From Herbaspirillum rhizosphaerae (GTDB lineage Bacteria; Pseudomonadota; Gammaproteobacteria; Burkholderiales; Burkholderiaceae_D): DNA of 64,000 bases. The stretch is taken from assembly GCF_001189965.1 (NCBI RefSeq), contig NZ_LFLU01000004.1:1-64000 (forward strand), given 5' to 3'. Below are positions 17,842-26,995 of the stretch, in pieces (positions within the stretch are counted from its first letter, which is position 1; the number at the start of each line of letters is the position of its first letter). The position numbers and the translations under genes are program-made. The notes beneath the pieces are model-generated. The model made no database searches and was not told the origin of the DNA. It saw only the letters and a list, made by a program, of their open reading frames with translations.

Positions 17842-18984
17842 ATGCCCGTCATCACCTGTGTCGAAGATTTACGCGTTCTGGCAAAAAAACGGGTACCCAA
17901 GGCGTTTTACGACTATGCCGACAGCGGCTCCTATACCGAAAGCACCTACCGCGCCAACACCGACGACCTCGCTGCGCTGAAGCTGCGCCAGCGCGTCGCC
18001 ATCAACGTTGACCAACGTTCCACCCGCACCACCATGATCGGCCACGACGTCACCATGCCGGTGGCGATCGCCCCGACCGGCCTGACCGGCATGCAATGGG
18101 CCAACGGCGAAATGCTGGGCGCGATCGCGGCGGAAAAATTCGGCATTCCTTTCACTCTGTCGACCATGAGTATCTGCTCGATCGAGGACGTCGCCAGCGT
18201 GACCACCAAGCCGTTCTGGTTTCAGCTCTATGTGATGCGCGACCGCGGTTTCGTGAAGTCGATGATCGATCGCGCCAAGGCCGCCAAGTGCTCGGCGCTG
18301 GTGCTGACGCTGGACTTGCAGATCCTCGGCCAACGCCACAAGGATCTGAAAAACGGCATGTCGGTGCCGCCGAAACTGACGCTGGACACGCTCATGGATC
18401 TGGCAGGCAAGCCGGGCTGGGCGCTGCGCGCGCTGACCGGCCGCAAGACCTTCGGCAACCTGGCCGGCCATATCACCGGCGGCGGCAGCGGTATCCAGAC
18501 GCTGAGCCAATGGACCGCCAGCCAGTTCGATCCGACCCTGAACTGGGACGACGTCGCCTGGATCAAGGAACAATGGGGCGGCAAGCTGATCCTCAAGGGC
18601 ATCCTCGACGTCGAAGACGCCAAAATCGCCGCACAAACCGGCGCCGATGCGCTGGTCGTCAGCAACCACGGCGGCCGCCAGCTGGACGGCGCGATGTCTT
18701 CCATCGAAGCGCTGCCGGCGATTGCCGAAGCGGTCGGCGACCAGATCGAAGTCTGGTTCGACGGCGGCATCCGCACCGGCCAGGACATCCTGAAGGCCAC
18801 CGCGCTGGGCGCCAAGGGCACCATGATCGGCCGCGCCTTCCTGTACAGCCTGGGCGCCATGGGCGGCGAAGGCGTGACCAAGATGCTGCAAATCCTGCAG
18901 AAGGAACTGGATGTGAGCATGGCGCTGACCGGCACCAGGGACATCAAGGATGTCGGCCCGCAGATTCTGATTCCGCGCCGCTGA
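17842..18984 (+). CDS. lldD: L-lactate dehydrogenase (FMN-dependent)
   Basis: This FMN-dependent alpha-hydroxy-acid dehydrogenase oxidises L-lactate (or a similar 2-hydroxy acid) to pyruvate and passes electrons to the membrane quinone pool. The family signature SNHGGRQLDGA near residue 275 contains the catalytic His and Arg, and the FMN phosphate site GGIRTGQD follows near 310. The length of 380 residues fits LldD. The start at 17842 has GGAGA six bases upstream; an extended frame upstream is rejected. Close relatives act on glycolate or mandelate, so the substrate is inferred. It is alone, without lldP or lldR. Confidence 0.88.
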   Translation: MPVITCVEDLRVLAKKRVPKAFYDYADSGSYTESTYRANTDDLAALKLRQRVAINVDQRSTRTTMIGHDVTMPVAIAPTGLTGMQWANGEMLGAIAAEKFGIPFTLSTMSICSIEDVASVTTKPFWFQLYVMRDRGFVKSMIDRAKAAKCSALVLTLDLQILGQRHKDLKNGMSVPPKLTLDTLMDLAGKPGWALRALTGRKTFGNLAGHITGGGSGIQTLSQWTASQFDPTLNWDDVAWIKEQWGGKLILKGILDVEDAKIAAQTGADALVVSNHGGRQLDGAMSSIEALPAIAEAVGDQIEVWFDGGIRTGQDILKATALGAKGTMIGRAFLYSLGAMGGEGVTKMLQILQKELDVSMALTGTRDIKDVGPQILIPRR

Positions 18985-19004
18985 CAGCAACACTCGCAGC
19001 AAAG

Positions 19005-19043
19005 AAAAATCCCGGCCCACGTCAGACGCGGCCGGGATTTTTT
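19005..19043 (+). terminator. Terminator after lldD
   Basis: A 13-bp stem AAAAATCCCGGCC (19005-19017) / GGCCGGGATTTTT (19030-19042) followed by T. Confidence 0.88.
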
Positions 19044-19071
19044 ATGACTGCCGGAATGATGGCGATACGGT

Positions 19072-19755
19072 TTACTGTCCTGGCCGCTGTTGCGACCATG
19101 GCGTGTGCTGACCGGTCAATTCCTCGACGACCTCTTTCTGATCGAAATGACGCGCCAGATCCAGCGCGGTCATGCCGTCAACATTCTTCAGGGTGATATC
19201 CGCGCCCTCTTCCTTCAGCAACCGCACCGCGAACAAACGGCCGCGCACTGCCGCCAGCATGATCGGCGTCATCTTGTCGTCGGGCGACTCGGCGTCGATG
19301 TAGGCGGATGCGTCGAGCAGTTGCTTGATGATGTTGGGATTGCCGTTGATGGCGGCGTAGTGCAAGGCCGCCCAGCCGGGGCGGTTGACTTCCACTTCCT
19401 TGTCCAGCAACAGTTTCACCACGCGCTGATTGCCGTAAAACGCGGCGATCATCAGGGCGGTGTCGCCATTCTTCGCCTTGACTTCCAGATCGATGCCCGG
19501 CGTATTGAACAGCACGTCGAAGGCTTTCATCGAATCCTCGCGGATGGACAAGGTCAGCGCCGAATAGCCACGCTGCGGCTCGATCACGTTGGGGCCGAGG
19601 CCGCGCTTGATCAGCTCCTGCAATTCGCGCGGCGCGTCCATCTTGACGGCAGTGATGTAATCCTCATAAGAACCGGCCTGCGCGGCAGGCGAGACCAGTA
19701 CGGCTGCCGCCAGTGAGGCAATCGCGAGAAAACGGGTAAGGAGCGACTTCAGCAT
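19072..19755 (-). CDS. Exported ankyrin repeat protein
   Basis: A 227-residue protein with a signal peptide (about 1-27, cleavage after AQA) and about five ankyrin repeats. Readable repeat cores are GYSALTLSIRED, GDTALMIAAFYGNQRVVKLLL, GWAALHYAAINGNPNIIKQLL, MTPIMLAAVRG and GMTALDLARHFD. Bacterial periplasmic ankyrin proteins are binding scaffolds, for example protecting catalase in the AnkB family; no partner can be named here. The start ATG at 19755 was chosen for the signal peptide. It lies 10 bases after tatD on the same strand, so the two are probably cotranscribed. Confidence 0.85.
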   Translation of the reverse strand: MLKSLLTRFLAIASLAAAVLVSPAAQAGSYEDYITAVKMDAPRELQELIKRGLGPNVIEPQRGYSALTLSIREDSMKAFDVLFNTPGIDLEVKAKNGDTALMIAAFYGNQRVVKLLLDKEVEVNRPGWAALHYAAINGNPNIIKQLLDASAYIDAESPDDKMTPIMLAAVRGRLFAVRLLKEEGADITLKNVDGMTALDLARHFDQKEVVEELTGQHTPWSQQRPGQ

Positions 19756-19765
19756 GCAGCGTCTT

Positions 19766-20545
19766 TCATTTGGCCATCTTGAACAAAGTGAAAAAGTTCT
19801 CGCTGGTGTGACGCGCGACTTCTTCCACCGGGATACCGCGCAAGTCGGCGATGAATTCTGCAACGTGGCGCACCAGTCCCGGCTCGTTGGTCTTGCCGCG
19901 GAACGGCACCGGCGCCAGATAGGGCGAATCGGTTTCGATCAGCATGCGTTCCAGCGGAATGGTGCGCGCCACTTCCTGCAAGGCCTTGGCGCTCTTGAAA
20001 GTGACGATGCCGGAGAAGGAAATATAAAACCCGAGCTCAATGGCGGCGTCGGCCACTTCCTGCGACTCCGTGAAGCAATGCATGACGCCGGCAACGCCGC
20101 CGGCGGCCGGACTGGCGCCCTCTTCGCGCAGGATGCGGATGGTGTCTTCCGAGGCCGAGCGGGTATGGATGATCAGCGGCTTGCCGGTGATGCGCGAAGC
20201 ACGGATATGTGTGCGAAAACGTTCGCGCTGCCATTCAAGATCGCCTTGCAGGCGGAAATAGTCGAGGCCGGTTTCGCCGATGGCGACGATGCGCGGATTG
20301 TCGGCCAGTTCGACCAGTTTCTCGACGCTGGGCTCCGGCGTGTCTTCATAGTCGGGATGCACGCCGACTGAAGCGTAGATGTGTGGATGCTGTTCCGCCA
20401 GCGCCAGGACTTGCGGAAATTCAGGAAGGTTCACCGATACGCACAAGGCGTGGCTGACGCGGTTCTCGGCCATCTTGCCGAGAATATCCGGCAGACGGGC
20501 GACGAGTTCGGGAAAATTGATATGGCAGTGGGAATCGATATACAT
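19766..20545 (-). CDS. tatD: TatD family metal-dependent deoxyribonuclease
   Basis: A TIM-barrel hydrolase with 3'-5' exonuclease activity in characterised relatives, linked to DNA repair and degradation. The metal ligands are present: DSHCHINF at the N-terminus (His6, His8), GETGLDYFR, IIHTRSA, MHCFTES and the late ETDSPYLAP. The length of 259 residues is standard. It is transcribed towards the ankyrin gene. Three paralogous types (TatD, YcfH, YjjV) share these motifs; in proteobacteria a ycfH-like gene often sits near holB and tmk, which lie 2.5 kb upstream here, so a ycfH-type identity is possible. Confidence 0.88.
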   Translation of the reverse strand: MYIDSHCHINFPELVARLPDILGKMAENRVSHALCVSVNLPEFPQVLALAEQHPHIYASVGVHPDYEDTPEPSVEKLVELADNPRIVAIGETGLDYFRLQGDLEWQRERFRTHIRASRITGKPLIIHTRSASEDTIRILREEGASPAAGGVAGVMHCFTESQEVADAAIELGFYISFSGIVTFKSAKALQEVARTIPLERMLIETDSPYLAPVPFRGKTNEPGLVRHVAEFIADLRGIPVEEVARHTSENFFTLFKMAK

Positions 20546-20628
20546 GATGGGCGCTATTTTACGCCATCACCCCGGCACAGTCCCTGCGGCGTCCCGGTTC
20601 GGCGATGCCTGCCCGTTCTCAGGGCGGG

Positions 20629-21165
20629 CTACTTCGCCACCGGGCGCTTGGCCAGCTTGCGCTGCAGCGTACGGCGATGCATGTTGAGCGCGCGCGCGGT
20701 GGAAGAGATATTGCCCTGATGTTCGGTCAGCACGCGCTGAATGTGTTCCCACTCGAGACGCTCGACTGATAATGGCGCAGCGCTGTCGGCGATGTCGCTG
20801 CCGACATCGTTGGCGCTGTGCTCCAGCGCTGAAAGGATGGAGTCGAGATTGGCCGGCTTGGCCAGATAATTGTCGGCGCCCGCCTTGATGGCCTGCACCG
20901 TGGTGGCGATGCTGGCGTAGCCGGTCAGCACCAGCAGACGCGCATGCGGCAGTTGCTGCCGCAGCGATGCAATCCACTGCAAGCCCGAATCCTGCTGCAA
21001 TTGCAGATCGATCGTGGCGTAGGCGAAATCGGTGGTTGCTGCAGCCTTCATCGCCTCTTCGCCGCTATGCGCCACCGTCGCCGTGAAGCCCCGGCGCGAC
21101 AGCGAACGCGCCAGCGTCGAGGCAAAGACGTCGTTGTCGTCCAGGATCAGGAAGGCTGTGCTCAT
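20629..21165 (-). CDS. regA: Redox response regulator of the RegA/PrrA family
   Basis: A 178-residue response regulator with a receiver domain (1-120) and a short Fis-type helix-turn-helix C-terminus. The phosphorylation site is Asp53, with the acidic pair Asp9/Asp10 and the conserved Lys in AKPAN. The DNA-binding tail EWEHIQRVL...ARALNMHRRTLQRKLAKR is the hallmark of RegA/PrrA/ActR. These regulators control respiration, carbon and nitrogen metabolism in response to redox state. The usual proline-rich linker is replaced by a short Ser/Asp/Ala stretch. It lies 25 bases after regB in one unit. Confidence 0.92.
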   Translation of the reverse strand: MSTAFLILDDNDVFASTLARSLSRRGFTATVAHSGEEAMKAAATTDFAYATIDLQLQQDSGLQWIASLRQQLPHARLLVLTGYASIATTVQAIKAGADNYLAKPANLDSILSALEHSANDVGSDIADSAAPLSVERLEWEHIQRVLTEHQGNISSTARALNMHRRTLQRKLAKRPVAK

Positions 21166-21190
21166 TGTCTGTTTTCCTGCGAAGGCCGGT

Positions 21191-22447
21191 TTATAAAGAA
21201 ATCGTCAAGGTCGCGCTGACGCCGCGCATGCCGTCGGAAGCCAGCGCCAGCTTCGCACCGAGCTGCCGCGCCGTGGCAAAGGCCAGCATCAGTCCTATCC
21301 CCTTGCCGCCGGTGCTGCTGCGCACCGGCTCATAGCCGAGCCGTTTGAGCAGGTCAGGCGCAATGCCCGGCCCGTCGTCAACGACGCGAATCATTGCTTC
21401 ACCGCGCTGCATGCTCAGCGTCATGTCGATTTTCCCACCTTCATTGACGGCTTGCGCGGCGTTGTCCAGCAGTGTCAGCAAGATCTGTCCGACCAGTTGC
21501 TGGTTGTTCACCGGTCCCGTTTCGGCGGGCAAAGACAGATGTATCGACACGGCCGGATGGCGCAAGCGCCAGGCATCGACGAAATGCCGCAGCCAATCCG
21601 TCAGCCGCACCGGCGCCGAGATGTCGGCATGCCGCACCTGTACGTCCATGCCCATGCGATCAAGTGCGGTTTTGCAGGCAGCGATCTGTTCTTCCACAAT
21701 GGCCAGATCGTCGCGGTACATCGTCAAGGCGCCGTTACGCCCTGCCTCAATCCTCAACTCTCCCGCGATCACCGCGACTGTCGCCAGCGGCGTACTCATT
21801 TCATGCGCGGCGCTGGCAGCCTGCGTTCCCAGCGCGACGATGCGCTCATCCTGCAATTGCTGCTCGCGCGCCTGCGCCAGTTGCGCGTCGCGGGCGCGCA
21901 CCGTCGCCGACATGCGCGTCACGAACCAGGTGATCAGCGCCGCCGACACCAGAAAATTCACCCACATGCCCGCCAGGTGATACGCCATCGCCTGATCGTG
22001 GTCGTGGATGTGCAGCGGCTGATACAGATAAGTCAGCCCGGAATAACAGGTAAAAGAATACAGCGCCAGCATGAAGGCGTAACGCGGAGCGAGGATCGCC
22101 GCGGCAACCGCCAGCGCAGGCAGATAAAAGGAAACGAAAGGATTGGTCGCCCCGCCCGTGAAGTACAGCAAGGCCGACAAGCCGCTGACATCGACGAAAA
22201 GCTGAAAAAACAGCTCCGGCTCGCGCACCGGATACGCCAGACGCATGCGCCACCAGGTCAGGCCGTTGAACGCCAGCATCAGCGCCAGCACCGCACATAG
22301 CGGCGTCAGCGGCAGACTCAGTTCCATCCCCAGATACGCGCCGGCAACCAGCAAAACCTGCGCCAGCGTCGCGATGCAACGCATCCAGAACAGGCGCAGC
22401 AAGATTTGGTGCTGCGGCAAGGGGCGGGAAAGGGAAAGTATCGGCAT
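21191..22447 (-). CDS. regB: Redox sensor histidine kinase of the RegB/PrrB family
   Basis: A 418-residue membrane kinase with about six transmembrane segments in residues 1-180. The quinone-binding motif GGATNPF (98-104, family GGxxNPF) and the redox-active cysteine (Cys258, in EEQIAACKT) are both kept. The phosphorylated His215 lies in an H-box reading AAHEMSTPLAT. The ATP-binding part has DNAAQAV, DDGPGIA and GGKGIGLMLA. In characterised RegB the quinone pool state and Cys oxidation control autophosphorylation. It forms an operon with regA. Confidence 0.93.
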   Translation of the reverse strand: MPILSLSRPLPQHQILLRLFWMRCIATLAQVLLVAGAYLGMELSLPLTPLCAVLALMLAFNGLTWWRMRLAYPVREPELFFQLFVDVSGLSALLYFTGGATNPFVSFYLPALAVAAAILAPRYAFMLALYSFTCYSGLTYLYQPLHIHDHDQAMAYHLAGMWVNFLVSAALITWFVTRMSATVRARDAQLAQAREQQLQDERIVALGTQAASAAHEMSTPLATVAVIAGELRIEAGRNGALTMYRDDLAIVEEQIAACKTALDRMGMDVQVRHADISAPVRLTDWLRHFVDAWRLRHPAVSIHLSLPAETGPVNNQQLVGQILLTLLDNAAQAVNEGGKIDMTLSMQRGEAMIRVVDDGPGIAPDLLKRLGYEPVRSSTGGKGIGLMLAFATARQLGAKLALASDGMRGVSATLTISL

Positions 22448-22523
22448 GAGGGAATTATATGTCGCCCTGCTCGCGATGCGGTTTGCACCTGCCGGCAGGA
22501 AACTTGCCAGCTGTCATCTTCTG

Positions 22524-23027
22524 CTAGGCCACGCGCTTGCCCAGAATCACCAGATCCCGCTCGATGCCATCCAGCGTCGCCACGCGCGGCATGTCGGCCC
22601 AGCGCTCAAACGAAAATGCTTCAAACAGCTTCAGGCTGGGCTGGTTGTGCCCGAACACGAAACCCAGCAGCGTATGCACCTTGATCGACGGCGCAAAAGC
22701 GATCGCCTGTTCGAGGAAATAACTTCCCAGCCCCTGGCCGCGCGCTTTTTCGTGGAGATAAACCGACAGCTCGGCGGTGCCGGAATACGCCGGACGGCCG
22801 TAGAAGTTGGAATACGACAGCCAGCCGATGATCTCGCCGTCGCGCTCGGCCACCCACAGCGGGCGCTTGTCGGGCGTATGTTCGTCGAACCAGGCCTGGC
22901 GGGATTCCACGGACACAGGTTCGGTGTCGGCGGTGACTTCGCGCGAGGCGACGGTGCTGTTGTAGATGGCGACGATGGCGTTCAGGTCTTCCTGGCGCGC
23001 CAGGCGATGGGTGTAGGTAAAGCGCAT
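22524..23027 (-). CDS. GNAT acetyltransferase, phosphinothricin acetyltransferase-like
   Basis: A 167-residue GNAT enzyme resembling the PAT/MddA group. The acetyl-CoA site is seen in ELSVYLHEKARGQGLGSYF, and the family features IYNSTV near 26, GWLSYSNFYGRPAY and a late GFVFGHNQPSL are present. Such enzymes acetylate phosphinothricin-like compounds, methionine sulfone or related amino acids; the substrate cannot be told from sequence. It is 57 bases downstream of holB on the same strand. Confidence 0.85.
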   Translation of the reverse strand: MRFTYTHRLARQEDLNAIVAIYNSTVASREVTADTEPVSVESRQAWFDEHTPDKRPLWVAERDGEIIGWLSYSNFYGRPAYSGTAELSVYLHEKARGQGLGSYFLEQAIAFAPSIKVHTLLGFVFGHNQPSLKLFEAFSFERWADMPRVATLDGIERDLVILGKRVA

Positions 23028-23084
23028 GGTGAAAACGTAGTGAATGAATCGGTTGCTCGGTTTGACGGTACCGAACGCCGCGCC

Positions 23085-24113
23085 TCAGGCAAACAGCGTC
23101 GAATACTCGATCAGCATTTCTTCGATGAACAGTCTCGCCGACAAAGGATGGTCGGCAATCGCACGGCGCTCATTGGCGGCCTTCAGCGCAGCGGCAATCG
23201 TCACGGTATCGACGCGGCCGCCCAGCGCGCCCAGCTCTTTGCCGTAGCGCGGATAGTAGCGAATCGGGCCGCCCGACTTCAGCGAGAACAGATCGTAGAG
23301 CCAGCGCTGTTGCCAGCCCACCAGATCGGCGACCGGGATTTTTTGCAGCCGCTCGGCGGTCTTCAGCGCGACGTCGATGCCGGGATGACACAGCGCGCGC
23401 AGGAACTCGTCCATGGTCTCGCGACCGTCGCCTTGCGAGGCGTTGAACGCTGCCAGCGGCGCGCCGCCCTGCTCCGACAGCCAGACGTCGGCGTCTTTCA
23501 CATTCTGCTGCTTCAGCCAGGCCAGGCCGTCCTCGTGCGACGGCAATGCCAGCGCGAATTTGCGGCAGCGCGACAGGATGGTCGGCAGCAAGCGGTCGAG
23601 GCGATTGGACACCAGCAGGAACATGGTGCTCGGCGGCGGCTCTTCCAGGGTTTTCAGCAAGGAATTGGCGGCAGCGGTATTGAGCGCCTCCGCCGGATAC
23701 AGCACGACGACGCGCATGCCCGAGCGATGCGTCGACACGTTCATGAAATCGGACAAGGCGCGGATCTGGTCGATCTTGATTTCCTTGGAAGGCGTCTTGC
23801 TGGCCTTGGCAGTCTTCTTCTCTTCGCCTTCGCCGTCATCGGCAGCATCCTCGCCGTCGAGGATTTCGGGACGCACGCGCCGGTAATCGGGATGGTTGTA
23901 TTGCGAGAACCAGCCGCAGGAAGCGCAGGCGCCGCAGGCATGGCCGTCAGGCTGCACGTCTTCGCACAGCAGCGATTGCGCAAACGACTCGACGAAATCG
24001 GTCTTGCCGATGCCTTCCGGCCCATAAAACAAAATGGCGTGCGGCAAGCGGGCCCGCAACTGCTGGAGTTGCAGCCAGCTGTCCTGCAGCCAGGGGAAAA
24101 CGGTATTGCTCAT
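23085..24113 (-). CDS. holB: DNA polymerase III subunit delta-prime
   Basis: HolB is the stator of the clamp-loader complex that places the beta clamp on DNA. Walker A-like GPEGIGKT is at 31-38, and the zinc site is Cys50, Cys60, Cys63 and Cys66. The sensor region LLKTLEEPPPST is clear. A charged Asp/Glu/Lys-rich insertion (about 92-118) follows the zinc module, of a kind seen in other betaproteobacteria. The length is 342 residues. It follows tmk after 45 bases, and the order mltG-tmk-holB is a standard operon. Confidence 0.95.
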   Translation of the reverse strand: MSNTVFPWLQDSWLQLQQLRARLPHAILFYGPEGIGKTDFVESFAQSLLCEDVQPDGHACGACASCGWFSQYNHPDYRRVRPEILDGEDAADDGEGEEKKTAKASKTPSKEIKIDQIRALSDFMNVSTHRSGMRVVVLYPAEALNTAAANSLLKTLEEPPPSTMFLLVSNRLDRLLPTILSRCRKFALALPSHEDGLAWLKQQNVKDADVWLSEQGGAPLAAFNASQGDGRETMDEFLRALCHPGIDVALKTAERLQKIPVADLVGWQQRWLYDLFSLKSGGPIRYYPRYGKELGALGGRVDTVTIAAALKAANERRAIADHPLSARLFIEEMLIEYSTLFA

Positions 24114-24158
24114 GCGTGATCAATCATGGATAAAGCGTTGATCGGAAAAAAGTGCATC

Positions 24159-24767
24159 TCAGACATCCGCCAGCAATTGCGCGATTTCTTGCTGAATGTC
24201 GGCGATGGGACGGGTCGAGTCGATGACGCGGAAACGCTGCGGAAACTGCTTCGCCCGGCGCAGATATTCGGCGCGCGTGGCGGCGAAGAAATCGGCTTTT
24301 TCCTGCTCGAACTTGTCCAGGGTGCGCTCGGCATCCAGGCGCGCGCGCGCCACTTCCAGCGGCACGTCGAACAGCAGCGTCAGATCCGGCTGCAGATGCG
24401 GATGCACCCATTGCTCCAGGGCGTCGAGCTTGTCCAGCGACAGATGGCGGCCGCCGCCCTGATAGGCGAAAGTGGCGTCGGTAAAACGGTCGGAGATCAC
24501 CCAGTCGCCGCGCGCCAGGGCCGGTTCGATGACCTGGGCCAGATGCTCGCGGCGGCCGGCGAACATCAGCAGCGCCTCGGTCTCCAGATGCATCTTCTGA
24601 TGCAGCACCATGGAACGCAGGCTTTCGCCCAGTTCGGTGCCGCCCGGTTCGCGCGTGGCGACGACCGTCAGTCCGCGTGTGCGCAGCAGGTCGGCGACGA
24701 AAGCGATGTGCGTCGACTTGCCCGCGCCGTCGATGCCTTCAAAGGTGATGAATTTGCCTGATGCCAT
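24159..24767 (-). CDS. tmk: Thymidylate kinase
   Basis: Tmk phosphorylates dTMP to dTDP in dTTP synthesis. The P-loop [12 protein letters not shown] puts Lys17 in place, the DR(Y/F) motif reads [15 protein letters not shown], and the lid region [15 protein letters not shown] follows. At 202 residues it is full length. It sits between mltG and holB, 66 and 45 bases from them, in one transcript. Confidence 0.96.
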   Translation of the reverse strand: MASGKFITFEGIDGAGKSTHIAFVADLLRTRGLTVVATREPGGTELGESLRSMVLHQKMHLETEALLMFAGRREHLAQVIEPALARGDWVISDRFTDATFAYQGGGRHLSLDKLDALEQWVHPHLQPDLTLLFDVPLEVARARLDAERTLDKFEQEKADFFAATRAEYLRRAKQFPQRFRVIDSTRPIADIQQEIAQLLADV

Positions 24768-24833
24768 GTGGTCTGTCTTCGTCAGATAAAAAATGATGCA
24801 GCGTGAAGTTCTTGCGATACAGGTCAGCGCCGA

Positions 24834-25814
24834 TCAGCGTTGATATTTGTTGACCGCCTGATTGTGCTCGCTCAGGTTGCTGGAAAAATGGCTGGTGCCG
24901 TCGCCGCGCGCGACGAAGTACAGCGCGTCGGTCTTGTCCGGATTCATCGCCGCCGCCAGCGAGGCCGCGCCCGGCAAGGCGATCGGCGTCGGCGGCATGC
25001 CCTTGCGGGTGTAGGTATTGTACGGCGTGTCGGTCAGCAGGTCGCTCTTGCGGATCACGCCCTGGTAGCGCTCGCCCATGCCATAGATGACGGTCGGATC
25101 GGTTTGCAGCAACATGCCGGTTTTCAGGCGATTGACGAATACGCCTGCCACCAAGCCGCGCTCGGACTTCTGCCCAGTTTCCTTTTCGACAATGGATGCC
25201 ATGATCAGGGCGTCGTACGGCGTTTTGTAAGGCAGCGACAGGTCGCGCTTGCTCCAGGCTTCGGCGAGACGCTTGTTCATCAGCGCAAACGCCTGGCGGT
25301 AGATCTGCATGTCGCTGGCGCCTTTGGCGAACAGATAGGTATCCGGGAAGAACAAGCCCTCCGGCGCTGCGAATTCGGTGGTCAGCCTGGCCAGCAGCTC
25401 GCTGTTGGAAAGCGCGGCCGTATCGTGTTTGAGTCCCTTGTGCTCGGCGATGGCCTGGCGCATCTGCCTGAAGCTCCAGCCTTCGATGATGGTCAGCGAC
25501 TCCTGCGCGAACTCGCCGCGGACCAGTTGTTCCAGCAGGCGCAACGGCGTGGCGCCCGGCTTCAGCTCATAGCTGCCGGCCTTGATGCGACTGCCCTTGC
25601 CGCTGCCGCGCGCCAGCAAGGCGAACAGGATAGGGTTGACCGGCGCGCCGGCGTCCGCGATCTGCTGGGCGGCGCCATTGATGCCCGCGCCCGGCGTGAT
25701 GGTGAATTCGACCGGCTTCTGCCCTTCTTCAATGATCGGCTGGCTCAGCCAATAGGCGCCCCCGCAGGCAAGGGCGACACACAGCAACAGGAGAGTGTTA
25801 AATATTTTTTTCAT
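24834..25814 (-). CDS. mltG: Endolytic transglycosylase MltG
   Basis: MltG is an inner-membrane YceG-family lytic transglycosylase that cuts nascent glycan strands and sets their length. There is one N-terminal membrane anchor (about 5-23). The catalytic Glu lies in IMASIVEKETG, and the conserved TDPTVIYG and YNTYTRKGMPPTPI stretches follow. The length of 326 residues is usual. It is the first gene of the mltG-tmk-holB operon and divergent from ygfZ. Confidence 0.95.
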   Translation of the reverse strand: MKKIFNTLLLLCVALACGGAYWLSQPIIEEGQKPVEFTITPGAGINGAAQQIADAGAPVNPILFALLARGSGKGSRIKAGSYELKPGATPLRLLEQLVRGEFAQESLTIIEGWSFRQMRQAIAEHKGLKHDTAALSNSELLARLTTEFAAPEGLFFPDTYLFAKGASDMQIYRQAFALMNKRLAEAWSKRDLSLPYKTPYDALIMASIVEKETGQKSERGLVAGVFVNRLKTGMLLQTDPTVIYGMGERYQGVIRKSDLLTDTPYNTYTRKGMPPTPIALPGAASLAAAMNPDKTDALYFVARGDGTSHFSSNLSEHNQAVNKYQR

Positions 25815-25861
25815 TGTTGAGGCAAAATCCGGCGCAATCAGACGCGTTTTTCCAGCGCCAC

Positions 25862-25867
25862 TATAAT
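25862..25867 (+). promoter_or_regulatory. Probable -10 element of ygfZ
   Basis: A perfect TATAAT lies 45 bases before the ygfZ ATG; no good -35 is seen at 16-18 bases. Confidence 0.45.
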
Positions 25868-25911
25868 CGAGGCATCAATGATAATCGCTGTATAGCCCAG
25901 TAACCTAATTT

Positions 25912-26979
25912 ATGACCGAATCGACTCAAGCATCCACGCCCTGGCAGGCATTTCTCGAACAGCAAGGCGCCCACATCGAGGCCGCAAACGGCCCGGAAGT
26001 CGCCTATTTCGGCGCGGCTGCCACGGCAGAGTTGCCCGACAACTTCGTTGCCCCGCTGACCGATCTCGGCCTGATCTCCCTGAGCGGCGACGATGCCGCC
26101 AGTTTCCTGCATAACCAGATTACCAACGATGTCGAAAAACTCGACCTCGCCACCGCCCGCCTGGCCGGCTATTGCACACCCAAGGGCCGTCTGCTGGCGA
26201 CCTTCCTGATGTGGAAGGATGCCGGCCAGATCGTATTGCAATTACCGCGCGCCCTGCAGCCGGCGATCCAGAAGCGCCTGCAGATGTTTGTGATGCGTTC
26301 CAAGGCCAAGCTGGCCGATGTCAGCGAACAGTACGTCGCGCTCGGCCTGGCCGGCAACGCGGCCGCCGAGGCCCTGCAGCAATGGTTTCCGCAATTGCCG
26401 GCGCAAGCCTATGCCAAGACCGACAACGACAACGGCACGCTGGTGCGCGTCGCGGACAGCCGTCAGGCCCCGCGCTATCAATGGATCACCTCGGTTGAGC
26501 AGGCGATTGCCGCCTGGCCGGCGTTGACGCAAAAACTGAACGCCGTCGGCACCCACGCCTGGCGCCTGACCGATATCTATGCCGGCGTGCCGGTCATTAC
26601 GCAGCCGACGCAGGAGCAATTCGTGCCGCAGATGATCAATTTCGAGCTGATCGGCGGCGTCAACTTCAAAAAAGGCTGCTATCCCGGCCAGGAAATCGTC
26701 GCGCGCAGCCAGTATCTGGGCAAGCTGAAGCGCCGCAGCGTGCTGGCGCTGGTCGACGCGACCGATGTGCGCGCCGGCGCCGAAGTATTTTCCAGCGAAG
26801 ATCCGGGCCAGCCGTGCGGCATGGTCGTCAATGCAGAAGCGGCAGGCGCGGGCAAGTCCGCCTGCCTGGTGGAAATCAAACTGGCGGCCAGCGACAGCGG
26901 CACCATCCATCTCGGCGCCGTCGATGGTCCTGTGCTGCAATTGCAGCCTCTCCCTTACGAACTGGCGGAACCGCAGTAA
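25912..26979 (+). CDS. ygfZ: Folate-binding protein YgfZ
   Basis: YgfZ is a tetrahydrofolate-binding protein related to GcvT that supports repair or assembly of some iron-sulfur enzymes, such as MiaB. The defining K-G-C-Y-x-G-Q-E motif reads KGCYPGQE with Cys256. The length of 355 residues is typical of the family in betaproteobacteria. It is divergent from mltG and followed after 16 bases by the DUF4936 gene, so these two and the NRDE gene likely form one operon. Confidence 0.93.
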   Translation: MTESTQASTPWQAFLEQQGAHIEAANGPEVAYFGAAATAELPDNFVAPLTDLGLISLSGDDAASFLHNQITNDVEKLDLATARLAGYCTPKGRLLATFLMWKDAGQIVLQLPRALQPAIQKRLQMFVMRSKAKLADVSEQYVALGLAGNAAAEALQQWFPQLPAQAYAKTDNDNGTLVRVADSRQAPRYQWITSVEQAIAAWPALTQKLNAVGTHAWRLTDIYAGVPVITQPTQEQFVPQMINFELIGGVNFKKGCYPGQEIVARSQYLGKLKRRSVLALVDATDVRAGAEVFSSEDPGQPCGMVVNAEAAGAGKSACLVEIKLAASDSGTIHLGAVDGPVLQLQPLPYELAEPQ

Positions 26980-26995
26980 GCGCCCGGGATTGCCG

